Assembly (NCBI GenBank): GCA_022791975.1
Contig: JAAWAC010000042.1
Coordinates: 1 to 36,790 of the forward strand
DNA from: Lachnospiraceae bacterium
GTDB lineage: Bacteria > Bacillota > Clostridia > Lachnospirales > Lachnospiraceae
Reading direction: 5' to 3'
Length of the DNA stretch: 36,790 nt
The notes under the pieces were generated by a model. That model saw only the letters and a list, made by a program, of their open reading frames with translations. It was not told the origin of the DNA and did not search any database. Positions 15,782-24,686 of this stretch are shown in pieces (positions within the stretch are counted from its first letter, which is position 1; each line of letters begins with the position of its first letter). The position numbers were made by a program, and so were the translations under genes.

Positions 15782-16357
15782 ATGTATATCATTGCGGGAT
15801 TGGGAAATCCTACAAAAAAATACCAGCATACCCGGCACAACATTGGATTTGATGTGATGGATTACATGGCCGGAAAGTATAATATAGAAATGAACCAGAA
15901 GAAACACAAGGCCATCTGTGGCTCTGGCTATATAGAAGGACAAAAGGTATTGCTTTTAAAGCCCCAGACTTTTATGAACCTAAGTGGTGCCAGTGTCCGG
16001 GAGGCGGTGGATTTTTATAAAATTGATCCCACCCGGGAGCTAATTGTCATATACGATGATATCAATCTGGACCCGGGAAACTTGCGCATCCGAAAAAAGG
16101 GAAGCGCAGGAGGACACAACGGCATCAAGGATTTGATAGAGAAGCTGGGAACTCAGGAGTTCTCCCGCATCCGGGTAGGGGTGGGAGAAAAGCCAGTCCA
16201 ATACGATTTGGCGGACTACGTGTTGGGACATTTTGACAAAGAAGACAGGGCTCTTATAGAGGATGCCATCGGACGGGCTGCTGAGGCAGCGGCCATGATG
16301 GTTCAAGGCGATACGGACGGAGCCATGAACATATATAATAAGAAGGTTGAGCGATAG
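15782..16357 (+). CDS. pth: Peptidyl-tRNA hydrolase
   Basis: Pth releases tRNA from peptidyl-tRNAs dropped by the ribosome, an essential cytoplasmic step. The ATG at 15782 has AAAGGAG upstream and gives the typical 191 residues starting MYIIAGLGNPTKKYQHTRHNIGFDVMD, which holds the catalytic His and conserved Asn. Further motifs are LLKPQTFMNLSG, IVIYDDINLDPG (catalytic Asp), RIRKKGSAGGHNGIK and RIRVGVG. The stop lies 1 bp before the mfd start, so the two genes are translationally linked, as in many Firmicutes (spoVG/prs/pth/mfd neighbourhood). Confidence 0.97.
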   Translation: MYIIAGLGNPTKKYQHTRHNIGFDVMDYMAGKYNIEMNQKKHKAICGSGYIEGQKVLLLKPQTFMNLSGASVREAVDFYKIDPTRELIVIYDDINLDPGNLRIRKKGSAGGHNGIKDLIEKLGTQEFSRIRVGVGEKPVQYDLADYVLGHFDKEDRALIEDAIGRAAEAAAMMVQGDTDGAMNIYNKKVER

Positions 16358-16358
16358 C

Positions 16359-19300
16359 ATGGAAGCCTTTCTGGAACCTCTACAGCAGTTGGAGGCCTTT
16401 TCGGAGTTGAAAAGGGAGCTGAAAAAAACTACGGGTATCACACAGCTGAGTGGCTGTGTGGAATCGCAAAGGGTGCATATGGCGTTTGGGTTTGGATCAG
16501 ACTTTAAGCGAAATCTGATTCTCACCTACAGCGAAAAAAAAGCAAAGGAAATCTACGAAGAGTATCACTTTTTTGATACGGAGGCCGTGCTGTATCCGGC
16601 CAAGGATTTCCTCTTTTTTCATGCGGATCTCCAGGGCAAGCTTCTTTTGCAACAGCGCATCAACACTGTAAAAGCCCTGCTATCCCGGGATAGGGTGACA
16701 GTTATCACCACCATGGACGGATGTATGGACCGGCTTTTGCCAGCGGAAGAGATTCGGAAGCTGCTTTTGCAGGTAGAAGTGGGGGGAAGCTTGCAGACGG
16801 ACGCCTGGGCGGCGAAGCTGGTCTTTTTAGGCTATGAGCGAGTAGGTCAGGTGGAGGGGCCAGGACAGTTTGCGGTTCGGGGCGGGATCTTGGATATTTT
16901 TCCCCTGACTGAGGAGAATCCAGTTCGAATTGAGCTTTGGGATGATGAGGTGGACTCCATTCGAAGCTTTGAGGTGGAGAGCCAGCGCTCTGTGGAAAAT
17001 CTCCAGGAGATCTGCATTTATCCGGCGGCGGAACTGGCTGTGGGGCGAAAGACGGAGAAGCTGGTAAATTTTCTGGATTATTTTCAGAGGGAGGATTCCC
17101 TTATTATATTAGATGAGCCTAACCGGTTGGTGGAGCAGGGGCAGGGAGTGGAGACGGAATTTCGGGAGAGCATGGCCAACCGGGCGGAGAAGGGGGAAGA
17201 TCTGCCCCCGGAGGCCCAGCTTTTCTGCGGCTGCGAGGAGGTGCTTGCCCGGCTCAATAGCCGCACCTGTGTGTCTCTATGTACCATGGAGCCCAGGCAG
17301 GCGGGATGGAATGTCCAGCGAAAGGCCCAGGTGGCTGTCAAGTCCATCAATCCCTACCACAATAGCTTTGAGCTTTTGGTAAAGGATTTAAAGCGCTGGA
17401 AGCGAGAAAAATGCAGCGTGATCCTGTTGTGTTCCTCCCGAACCCGAGCCCGGCGCCTGGCCCTTGATCTCCAGGAGCAGGAGCTGAATAGTTTTTACTC
17501 GGAGGATATGGACCGAATAGTGGCGGGGGGAGAGATTATGGTGGCCCATGGAACCTTGCGCCAGGGCTACGAATATCCCATGATCCGTTTTGTGGTGCTC
17601 TCGGAAACGGATATTTTCGGCAAAGAAAAAAAGAAGCGGAAAAAACACAAGACCTATGAGGGGCAGAAAATCAACAGCTTTTCCCAGCTGAATGTGGGAG
17701 ACTATGTGGTTCATGAGAATCATGGGCTGGGGATCTACCGGGGCCTGGAAAAGGTGGAGGTAGATAAGGTACTAAAGGATTATATAAAAATCGAATACGC
17801 AGCGGGAGGAAATCTGTATATTCTGGCCACCCAGCTGGAGATGATTCAAAAATATGCAGGGGCCTCCCAGGGGCGAACCCCTAAGCTAAGCAAGCTGGGG
17901 GGTGCGGAGTGGAACCGGACCAAGGCCAAGGTTCGAGGGGCTGTGAAAGATATTGCCAGGGACTTAGTGGCCCTCTATGCAGCACGGCAACAGAAGAACG
18001 GCTTTGTCTATGGACCGGACACGGTGTGGCAGCGGGAGTTTGAGGAGCTGTTTCCCTTTGAGGAGACGGAGGATCAGCTGCTGGCTATAGAGGCTACCAA
18101 ACAGGATATGGAGAGCCCAAAAATCATGGACCGGCTTATCTGCGGGGACGTGGGCTACGGGAAGACAGAGATCGCCATTCGGGCAGCCTTTAAGGCGGTG
18201 CAGGAGAATAAACAGGTGGTGTACCTGGTGCCCACTACCATTCTGGCCCAGCAGCATTACAGCACCTTTGTCCAGCGCATGAAGGAATTTCCCGTGCGGG
18301 TGGATCTGCTCTCCCGGTTCCGCACGCCTACGGAGCAAAAAAAGACCCTGGCGGATTTAAAAAAGGGGTTTGTAGATATTGTCATCGGTACCCACCGGGT
18401 ATTGTCGGCGGATGTGGAATATCGGGATCTAGGGCTGCTGATTATTGACGAGGAGCAGCGTTTTGGAGTGGCTCACAAGGAGAAAATCAAGAAGCTTAAA
18501 GAGAATGTGGATGTGCTTACGCTGACAGCCACCCCCATTCCCAGAACCCTCCATATGAGTCTAATCGGGATTCGGGATATGAGTGTGTTGGAGGAGGCGC
18601 CCCAGGATCGGGTGCCTATCCAGACCTATGTGATGGAATATAACGACGAGATGGTCCGAGCTGCCATCAGCCGGGAGCTGTCCCGGGGTGGCCAGGTGTA
18701 TTATGTATACAATCGGGTGAATACCATTGTGGAGATTACCAATCAGGTGGCAAAGCTGGTGCCGGAGGCCAATGTGGCCTTTGCCCATGGACAGATGAAG
18801 GAGCATCAGCTGGAGCGGATTATGTATGACTTTATTTCCGGGGAGATCGATGTGCTGGTGTCCACGACCATCATTGAAACCGGCCTGGATATTTCCAATG
18901 TAAATACCATGATTATCCACGATGCAGATCATATGGGCCTTTCCCAGCTGTATCAGCTGCGGGGGCTGGTAGGCCGCTCTAACCGGACAGCCTATGCTTT
19001 TCTCATGTACCGGCGAAATAAAATGCTAAAAGAGGTGGCTGAAAAAAGGCTCAGCGCCATCCGGGAGTTTACGGAGCTGGGCAGCGGCTTTAAAATTGCC
19101 ATGCGGGATCTGGAAATCCGGGGAGCCGGCAATCTTTTGGGAGCCCGGCAGCACGGGCATATGGAGGATGTGGGCTATGATCTGTACTGCAAAATGCTCA
19201 ACGAGGCGGTGAAGGAGCTAAAGGGAATTCCAGTGGAGGAGAGCTTTGGAACCGTGGTGGAGCTGGACATGGATGCCTTTATACCAGAGAAATATATTTC

Positions 19301-19703
19301 CAGCGAGGGACAACGCCTGGACATCTATAAGCGGATTGCAGGGATCGAGAGTCAGGAGGAGTGGGAGGATATGCAGGATGAGCTTATTGACCGGTTCGGC
19401 GATCCCCCTCCCTCTGTACAGAATCTTTTGTTGGTCGCCCGCATAAAGGTGCTGGCTCACCAAGTCTATGTAAAGGAGATCTCCCAGAAGGAGCAGGAAA
19501 TTCGGTTTCTTCTCTATGAGCGGGCCAAGCTTCACCCTGAGCGTATTCCGGAGTTTGCCATGACCTACAATGGAAGTATGAAGCTGGTTATGGGAGAGAG
19601 CCCAAAGCTGATTTATGCTCTTCGGCGGAACAATCGGGAGGAGAGAAGGGATGTGGTTCGCCTGGTGACAGAGATTCTGGAGCATATGCAGATGCTTCTA
19701 TAA
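16359..19703 (+). CDS. mfd: Transcription-repair coupling factor
   Basis: Mfd pushes RNA polymerase off DNA lesions and recruits UvrA. The ATG at 16359 follows AGAAGG by 12 nt and the pth stop by 1 bp, giving 1114 residues, a normal length. Order of parts: UvrB-like N-domain with EGPGQFAVRGGILDIFPL (about 165-182); RNA-polymerase-interaction (CarD-like) domain with VGDYVVHENHGLGIYRGL (about 445-462); RecG-like translocase with Walker A GDVGYGKTE (about 594), DEEQ box LIIDEEQRFGV (about 694), TATPIPRTLHMS and STTIIETGLDI; C-terminal TRCF domain from about 960. All motor motifs are intact. Confidence 0.97.
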   Translation: MEAFLEPLQQLEAFSELKRELKKTTGITQLSGCVESQRVHMAFGFGSDFKRNLILTYSEKKAKEIYEEYHFFDTEAVLYPAKDFLFFHADLQGKLLLQQRINTVKALLSRDRVTVITTMDGCMDRLLPAEEIRKLLLQVEVGGSLQTDAWAAKLVFLGYERVGQVEGPGQFAVRGGILDIFPLTEENPVRIELWDDEVDSIRSFEVESQRSVENLQEICIYPAAELAVGRKTEKLVNFLDYFQREDSLIILDEPNRLVEQGQGVETEFRESMANRAEKGEDLPPEAQLFCGCEEVLARLNSRTCVSLCTMEPRQAGWNVQRKAQVAVKSINPYHNSFELLVKDLKRWKREKCSVILLCSSRTRARRLALDLQEQELNSFYSEDMDRIVAGGEIMVAHGTLRQGYEYPMIRFVVLSETDIFGKEKKKRKKHKTYEGQKINSFSQLNVGDYVVHENHGLGIYRGLEKVEVDKVLKDYIKIEYAAGGNLYILATQLEMIQKYAGASQGRTPKLSKLGGAEWNRTKAKVRGAVKDIARDLVALYAARQQKNGFVYGPDTVWQREFEELFPFEETEDQLLAIEATKQDMESPKIMDRLICGDVGYGKTEIAIRAAFKAVQENKQVVYLVPTTILAQQHYSTFVQRMKEFPVRVDLLSRFRTPTEQKKTLADLKKGFVDIVIGTHRVLSADVEYRDLGLLIIDEEQRFGVAHKEKIKKLKENVDVLTLTATPIPRTLHMSLIGIRDMSVLEEAPQDRVPIQTYVMEYNDEMVRAAISRELSRGGQVYYVYNRVNTIVEITNQVAKLVPEANVAFAHGQMKEHQLERIMYDFISGEIDVLVSTTIIETGLDISNVNTMIIHDADHMGLSQLYQLRGLVGRSNRTAYAFLMYRRNKMLKEVAEKRLSAIREFTELGSGFKIAMRDLEIRGAGNLLGARQHGHMEDVGYDLYCKMLNEAVKELKGIPVEESFGTVVELDMDAFIPEKYISSEGQRLDIYKRIAGIESQEEWEDMQDELIDRFGDPPPSVQNLLLVARIKVLAHQVYVKEISQKEQEIRFLLYERAKLHPERIPEFAMTYNGSMKLVMGESPKLIYALRRNNREERRDVVRLVTEILEHMQMLL

Positions 19704-19721
19704 ATAAAGAAGCAGGGGATT

Positions 19722-19752
19722 AGGCCCGGCAAGGGGATAGCCGCGGCCTTTT
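19722..19752 (+). terminator. Weak stem-loop after mfd
   Basis: AGGCC-CGGC and GCCG-CGGCCT flank a short loop, followed by TTTTAGG. Pairing is imperfect and the T-tract short, so it may allow read-through into the lipoprotein gene 98 bp downstream. Confidence 0.35.
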
Positions 19753-19849
19753 AGGGGACGAAAGATAGGAGGATGAAAGAAAAATAGAGAAAAACAAGGG
19801 CGGGGAAGTTTTCGGATAGCAGGATAATTAGGAAAAGAGGAAAAGCTTC

Positions 19850-20896
19850 ATGAATGAAAAGGAAAGGAAAAAGAGAAGAGGAAGAGGGAGAAGCCATGGG
19901 ATAGCTGCCTGGCTTTTGGGACTTTTGCTGATAGCTTTGCTTACTGGCTGTGGTGGCCAGGAGGAGGCGGTGGCTGTTCTAAACGGAGAAAATATCTCCC
20001 TTTCAGAGGCGGTTTTCTATACCCGCCTGAATCAGCAGCAGTGGGAGCAGGCCTATGCGGAGACCTTTGGGATGGATTTCTGGACCCAGACCCTCCATGC
20101 GGAGACCGGGACCTTTGCCCAGGAGTTAAAGCGACAGGTGATGGATACCATCTGCCAGATTCATTTGATGAATGCTCACGCAGAGGAGTATGGGGTGAGC
20201 CTAAGCAAAGAGGAAGAAAAGGAGATTGCAGGGAGAGTCCAGGATTTTATGGACACCCACAGCAAGGAGGTTCGGGAGGCTGCTGGAGCAGATAAAAAGC
20301 TGGTAAAGGAGCTGCTGCGTCAGAGGATGCTGGCGGACAAGGTGGCGGAGGCAATGGTGGCAGATTACGAGCCCCAGGTGAGCCATGAGGAGGCGGCACT
20401 GGGCAAAATGACCTATTGTCTGTTTTCTACCCTGGGAACCTATGATACGGAAGGAAATCATCAGGGCGTTACGACGGAGGAGAGAAAAGTCATTGAAGAA
20501 GAAGCCAACAGCTTCGCCCAGAGATGTGGAGAGTTGGGGGACATTAACGCGGCAGCCCAGGAGGCCGGCCGGACATGCATTGATGTATTCTTTAATGACA
20601 ATACCGACGGAGGGGTTCACGAGAAGGTGGCGGCTCTGGTGCGGACCCTGGAACAGGGGCAGTGCGCGGGACCAGTGAGCACGGAGGAGGGCTATTATGT
20701 GGTGCAGTATATCAGCGCTCTGGATGAGGAGGCTACGGCCCGGAACCAGGAGGCTCTGATCCAGCAGAAAAAGGCACTGAGATGTCAGGAGATGTATGAG
20801 GCCTGGCTGGAGGAAGCGGATTTTACCATTGTTCAGGAAGTTTGGGATACCATCCAGGTGACAGAGATTCAGTTTCTGGGGGATTCGGAGGGCTGA
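19850..20896 (+). CDS. PrsA/SurA-like peptidyl-prolyl isomerase lipoprotein (first copy)
   Basis: The 348-residue protein has a strongly basic N-terminus (KERKKRRGRGR), a hydrophobic segment and lipobox LLTGC (Cys near 34), so it should be lipid-anchored outside the membrane. Residues about 40-180 are helical, like a SurA/PrsA chaperone domain (VAVLNGENISLSEAVFYTRL). Residues about 185-305 align loosely with a parvulin PPIase domain, ending EQGQCAGPVSTEEGYYVVQYIS, though several parvulin core motifs are hard to see. The tail is a PrsA-like amphipathic helix. Such proteins help secreted proteins fold. AGGAAAAG lies upstream. A homologue of similar layout follows 135 bp later. Confidence 0.78.
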   Translation: MNEKERKKRRGRGRSHGIAAWLLGLLLIALLTGCGGQEEAVAVLNGENISLSEAVFYTRLNQQQWEQAYAETFGMDFWTQTLHAETGTFAQELKRQVMDTICQIHLMNAHAEEYGVSLSKEEEKEIAGRVQDFMDTHSKEVREAAGADKKLVKELLRQRMLADKVAEAMVADYEPQVSHEEAALGKMTYCLFSTLGTYDTEGNHQGVTTEERKVIEEEANSFAQRCGELGDINAAAQEAGRTCIDVFFNDNTDGGVHEKVAALVRTLEQGQCAGPVSTEEGYYVVQYISALDEEATARNQEALIQQKKALRCQEMYEAWLEEADFTIVQEVWDTIQVTEIQFLGDSEG

Positions 20897-20972
20897 CCTT
20901 AGAGAAAGTGCATCCAAATTGCCAGAACCAGGGTGGGATCTGTGAAAAAATTGTGTTAAGCATAGAAAACCG

Positions 20973-21001
20973 TTGCCGGGAAGAGAAAAACGGATTATAA
21001 T
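20973..21001 (+). promoter_or_regulatory. Promoter of the second PPIase-like lipoprotein
   Basis: TTGCCG (20973-20978), 17 bp, TATAAT (20996-21001) lie about 30 bp before the start, leaving a very short leader. It implies the second copy can be transcribed apart from the first. Confidence 0.55.
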
Positions 21002-21031
21002 GGACGGAAGATAGAAGGAAGGATGTTGGAT

Positions 21032-22054
21032 ATGATGAAAAAGAGATGGCATATATGCATTGTGGCGGCTTTGGCTCTGACTCTGGGGCTTACCGGCTGC
21101 GGGAAAAAGCTTGATGGCACGCAGACTGTGGCAGTGATAGATGAGACGAATATTCCCTTGGCTGAGGTGAATTTGATGCTGCGTTATCAGCAGGCACAGA
21201 TGGAGACCTACTACAGCGGCTTTATGGGCAACAACATTTACCAGCAGGATATTTCCGGGGATGGCACTATCTACGGGGAGACGGCGAAGACGACCCTTAT
21301 GGACACTTTCCAGGAAATGTATGTTCTGGAGGCAGAGGCGACCAATTACGGAGTGGCTCTTACAGAGGAGGAAAAGAGCGCCATCTCAGAGGCGGCCCGT
21401 CAGCTTATGGCGGACAACGAGGACACCCGGGTAAGGGCGGCCCTGACCCTAAGCCAGGAAACCGTGGAACACCTGTTGACCTTGTTTACGCTGGATGAGA
21501 AGATGAAGGATGCCCTCACTGCAGATGTGGACACCAACGTATCTGACCAGGAGGCAGCGCAAAAGCGGGTGACCTATCTTTTTGTTTCCAAGCAGGGAAG
21601 CGAGCTGGATGAGGAGGGAAAACCGATTGATCTCACGGAGGAGGAGCTCAAGGCCCTGAAGGAAAAGGCGCAGGGAATTCTGGAGGAAGCGAAATCCAGC
21701 AAGGATCTGTCTGGGGCAGCCCAGGCGCAGGAGCTGACGGCCAACAGCATTACCTATGGAGAGGACAGCTCCTCCCTTCCAGAGGAGGTAAAGGCGGCGG
21801 CGGACAAGCTGGCTGAGGGAGAATATACGGAGGTCATTGATACGGAGGCAGCCTATTACATTGTGCAGATGGACAGCCTTTTAGACAGGGAGGCCACAGA
21901 TGCCAAAAAGGATCGGATCGTGCAGGACCGGAAGAATGATTTATTTGCAGAGAAGTATGAGGCCCTAAAGGAGGCACACACCTTTACTATAAAGGAGGAT
22001 GTGATGGCCCAGATGACCTTTGAGCAGCAGATTACATTGAAAATGGAAGAATAA
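21032..22054 (+). CDS. PrsA/SurA-like peptidyl-prolyl isomerase lipoprotein (second copy)
   Basis: AGAAGGAAGGA ends about 8 nt before the ATG at 21032 (MMKKRWHIC), which is preferred over the ATG at 21023 that overlaps the ribosome site. The product has 340 residues with lipobox GLTGC (Cys about 23). It shares the layout of the first copy: VAVIDETNIPLAEVNLMLRYQQ, a helical chaperone part, then a PPIase-like part with KRVTYLFVSKQG, LAEGEYTEVIDTEAAYYIVQMDS and a charged tail helix. Sequence identity to the first copy looks low, so the duplication is old or they are separate family members. Role inferred: extracytoplasmic folding aid. Confidence 0.78.
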   Translation: MMKKRWHICIVAALALTLGLTGCGKKLDGTQTVAVIDETNIPLAEVNLMLRYQQAQMETYYSGFMGNNIYQQDISGDGTIYGETAKTTLMDTFQEMYVLEAEATNYGVALTEEEKSAISEAARQLMADNEDTRVRAALTLSQETVEHLLTLFTLDEKMKDALTADVDTNVSDQEAAQKRVTYLFVSKQGSELDEEGKPIDLTEEELKALKEKAQGILEEAKSSKDLSGAAQAQELTANSITYGEDSSSLPEEVKAAADKLAEGEYTEVIDTEAAYYIVQMDSLLDREATDAKKDRIVQDRKNDLFAEKYEALKEAHTFTIKEDVMAQMTFEQQITLKMEE

Positions 22055-22168
22055 TCCCCAGGCAAAACATATGGGCAGGGGAAGGAATAGAGAAGAGCGG
22101 CTCGGTCCGGAAAGAGGACAGGGGCTGTTTTTCTTTTGTAACAAATTCTTAATATTTTTGTAAGATGG

Positions 22169-22197
22169 TTGCATTCTCCCTGGGGGGATGCTATAAT
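22169..22197 (+). promoter_or_regulatory. Promoter of the GH25 lipoprotein gene
   Basis: TTGCAT (22169-22174), 17 bp, TATAAT (22192-22197) preceded by TGC (extended -10), about 130 bp before the start codon. The 271-bp gap holds no other gene. Confidence 0.65.
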
Positions 22198-22325
22198 ACA
22201 CCCAAAACCGCTTTTTTCGGATTGTTCAGCTAAGAAATGTCAAGGTTTTATGAAATTTTTGGCGGGAAAGAAATGTGGTCTAAAAGTAGGACAATAAACA
22301 GAAGGGACAGCAGAAAGGAGACGAG

Positions 22326-24494
22326 ATGAGAGACAAAAGACGATTGGCACTTGCCCTGGCAGTTTGCCTTGTGGCCGGCAGTATCAGTGGCTGTGGTTCC
22401 AGATCTAAGGTGACGGAGGATATGATTCCTACCGTGACAGATCTGCACTCCGGCGCATCAGTGACGGAGGAACCTGAGGCAGAGCCTGCGGAGGTGCTGG
22501 GTCTGGCTATGAATACCTCGTATCTGTCTGAGCTGACCCGGCTGGATGGAGATAATACGGAGGCCGTGGGGGTGGAGGCCAAGGATGTCCATGTGGTTAT
22601 GAAGGCCACCTCTGTGGAAAAGGATCTGAAGATTAAGTTTGTTAATGAAAAGAATGGCCGGGTAATCACCGGGATCGCTTTTGCCGTGGAGGTAACAGGC
22701 GGCGATAAGAAGGCAAAAAGCTATACAGATGAGGACAAGGACGGTATTATCCATATCAAGGAGATGGAGGGCGGCAGCTATAAGGTGAGCATGAAGAGCG
22801 CCGATGGCTATCAGAGCAGCAGCGATATTACGGCTACCGTGAAGGACAAAATCGAATATGCCGTGGTGGATGTAACCGACGAGATTAAAAAGGAAAGTGA
22901 AATCAATGTCTCCAAGGAGGATGGCGCTTATGGGGGAGGCAGTACGGATTCCTCCACCATTGATGTTCCTCTGACGGATACGGTGGAATATGTGGAGTCC
23001 ACCAAGACTCCTATTTATGCGGAGGGAGAGAAAAAGCAAAAGACGGATGGCTTTGGACAACCCATGTATGCAAAGCAGAAGGTGGATAAATTTGGAACTC
23101 CTATGTTCGCCAAAGTTTTATCTGAGCCCTATCATTTGGACGAAAATAACGATAATATATGTGACTGGTGTAATGGGAAGATGGATTCCCACGTACATAG
23201 CTATACGGAGACCGTAATTACAGCAGCTACCTGTGAGGCGGCAGGGACAAAGGAATTGAAATGCTCCTGTGGAGACAAAAAGACAGAGGAAATTCCAGCC
23301 CTTGGCCATAATTATGTGGAGTCCAGCCGGACAGAGCCCACAACGTCCACGGAGGGGGCTATTGTAAAGACCTGTACAAACTGCAATAATTCCGTGACAG
23401 AGAAGATTCCTGTGCTTCCGGCGCCACCGTCTCAGAATCCTTCTACCCCGGAAAATCCGGGAGCTGGCACTGGCACACCGACACCAGACACTACGGTGCC
23501 ATCCGATCAGCCAACGGACACCGACACCACCATACAGATTACAACAGAAGCAGATCAGGCGGCGGCCCTTCGCTCCATAGGCCTGGATAGGATATTGGCA
23601 GAGCTGCCTGAGGCACCAGGGGTATTTGTAGACCAGGTCCGCCTTGTGGGAACCACAGCGCCTACCTCTCTGCCTGTGACGGACAAGGTGGTATACGACA
23701 CAAGCTCAGCGCCCATTTATGACACGGCCAGCGAGCCAGTGTATGAGGAGCAGAATATTGTAGGCTACAAGTATACGGGATGGCAGACCATTGACGGAAA
23801 GACCTATTTCTATGACAAGAACGGAAACTGTGTAACGGGTACCCAGGTGATCCAGGGTGTGCAGTACACCTTTGACACAGGCGGTAATCGGTCCGGCGTT
23901 ATCGGTATTGATGTTTCCAAGTATCAGAGCAGTATTAACTGGCAGCAGGTAAAGAACGCGGGCATTGATTTTGTTATTATCCGCTGTGGCTACCGGGGGT
24001 ATGGCACCGGAGTGCTGGTGGAAGACCCCATGTTCCGTTCTCATGTCTCCGGGGCAAAAGCGGCAGGACTGCGAGTAGGCGTCTATTTCTTCAGTCAGGC
24101 GGTTACTGAGGCGGAGGCCGTGGAGGAAGCCAGTATGGCCATCAGCCTGGTGAAAAAGGTTGGCGGCGTGAATCTGCCCATTGCCATTGACAGTGAGTAT
24201 GCGGCAGGGGGAGCAGGAAGAGCCGACGGACTGAGCAAGAGTGAGCGCACAGCTATTACAAAAGCTTTCTGCAATACCATTGCCAATTCCGGATACACGC
24301 CTATGGTGTATGCCAGCAAGAGCTGGTTTGGGGAGCACCTGAATGTGTCTGCCCTGGGAAGCTATCGGATCTGGGTGGCCCACTACGCGGCTTCCTGTGG
24401 CTATACCGGCCGTTATGATATCTGGCAATATACCTCCAAAGGTAAGGTATCAGGTGTCAGTGGAAATGTGGATATGAATATCAGTTATATGTAA
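22326..24494 (+). CDS. Modular GH25 muramidase lipoprotein
   Basis: The 722-residue protein should be anchored by lipobox SISGC (Cys23) on the outer face of the membrane. Residues about 95-180 form a Cna/SpaA-like beta-domain (FVNEKNGRVITGIAFAVEV, then GGSYKVSMKSADGY). Residues about 270-365 carry Cys/His pairs (CDWC, HVHSY, KCSCGDK, ALGHNY, CTNC) of the kind seen in many clostridial secreted proteins. A Pro/Thr linker follows (about 366-405). Residues about 475-520 resemble a choline-binding-type repeat (GWQTIDGKTYFYDKNGNCV). Residues 524-722 are a GH25 lysozyme domain: GIDVSKYQ, catalytic DSE in PIAIDSEY, IWQY and VDMN. It should cut the MurNAc-GlcNAc bond of peptidoglycan. A promoter and terminator enclose it as a single unit. 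Confidence 0.9.
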   Translation: MRDKRRLALALAVCLVAGSISGCGSRSKVTEDMIPTVTDLHSGASVTEEPEAEPAEVLGLAMNTSYLSELTRLDGDNTEAVGVEAKDVHVVMKATSVEKDLKIKFVNEKNGRVITGIAFAVEVTGGDKKAKSYTDEDKDGIIHIKEMEGGSYKVSMKSADGYQSSSDITATVKDKIEYAVVDVTDEIKKESEINVSKEDGAYGGGSTDSSTIDVPLTDTVEYVESTKTPIYAEGEKKQKTDGFGQPMYAKQKVDKFGTPMFAKVLSEPYHLDENNDNICDWCNGKMDSHVHSYTETVITAATCEAAGTKELKCSCGDKKTEEIPALGHNYVESSRTEPTTSTEGAIVKTCTNCNNSVTEKIPVLPAPPSQNPSTPENPGAGTGTPTPDTTVPSDQPTDTDTTIQITTEADQAAALRSIGLDRILAELPEAPGVFVDQVRLVGTTAPTSLPVTDKVVYDTSSAPIYDTASEPVYEEQNIVGYKYTGWQTIDGKTYFYDKNGNCVTGTQVIQGVQYTFDTGGNRSGVIGIDVSKYQSSINWQQVKNAGIDFVIIRCGYRGYGTGVLVEDPMFRSHVSGAKAAGLRVGVYFFSQAVTEAEAVEEASMAISLVKKVGGVNLPIAIDSEYAAGGAGRADGLSKSERTAITKAFCNTIANSGYTPMVYASKSWFGEHLNVSALGSYRIWVAHYAASCGYTGRYDIWQYTSKGKVSGVSGNVDMNISYM

Positions 24495-24519
24495 TTGGAA
24501 TCGTGAGTCATTTCAGAGA

Positions 24520-24555
24520 GGCTCCTGCGGAAGAGAATTCTGCGGGGGCCTTTTT
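24520..24555 (+). terminator. Intrinsic terminator after the GH25 gene
   Basis: GGCTCCTGC (24520-24528) pairs with GCGGGGGCC (24542-24550) with two G-U pairs, followed by TTTTT. Confidence 0.85.
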
Positions 24556-24686
24556 CCTTTTGGTTTTTTACAGAGCTCTTTTTTGAGATCTGGATCTGCT
24601 TTGATGGAGTTTTCTGTTGTGGTAATGGCAGGTAGTCTGAAATTCTACCCCCATACATATATTGTAAAAAAACGGAATGATGGACC

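Noticed and set aside
24652..24659. CATACATA upstream of pdaA as a sporulation sigma-factor -10
   Set aside because: It resembles a sigma-E -10, but one key position differs and no matching -35 is found at the right distance. Family knowledge would predict a sporulation promoter, but the sequence does not show one.
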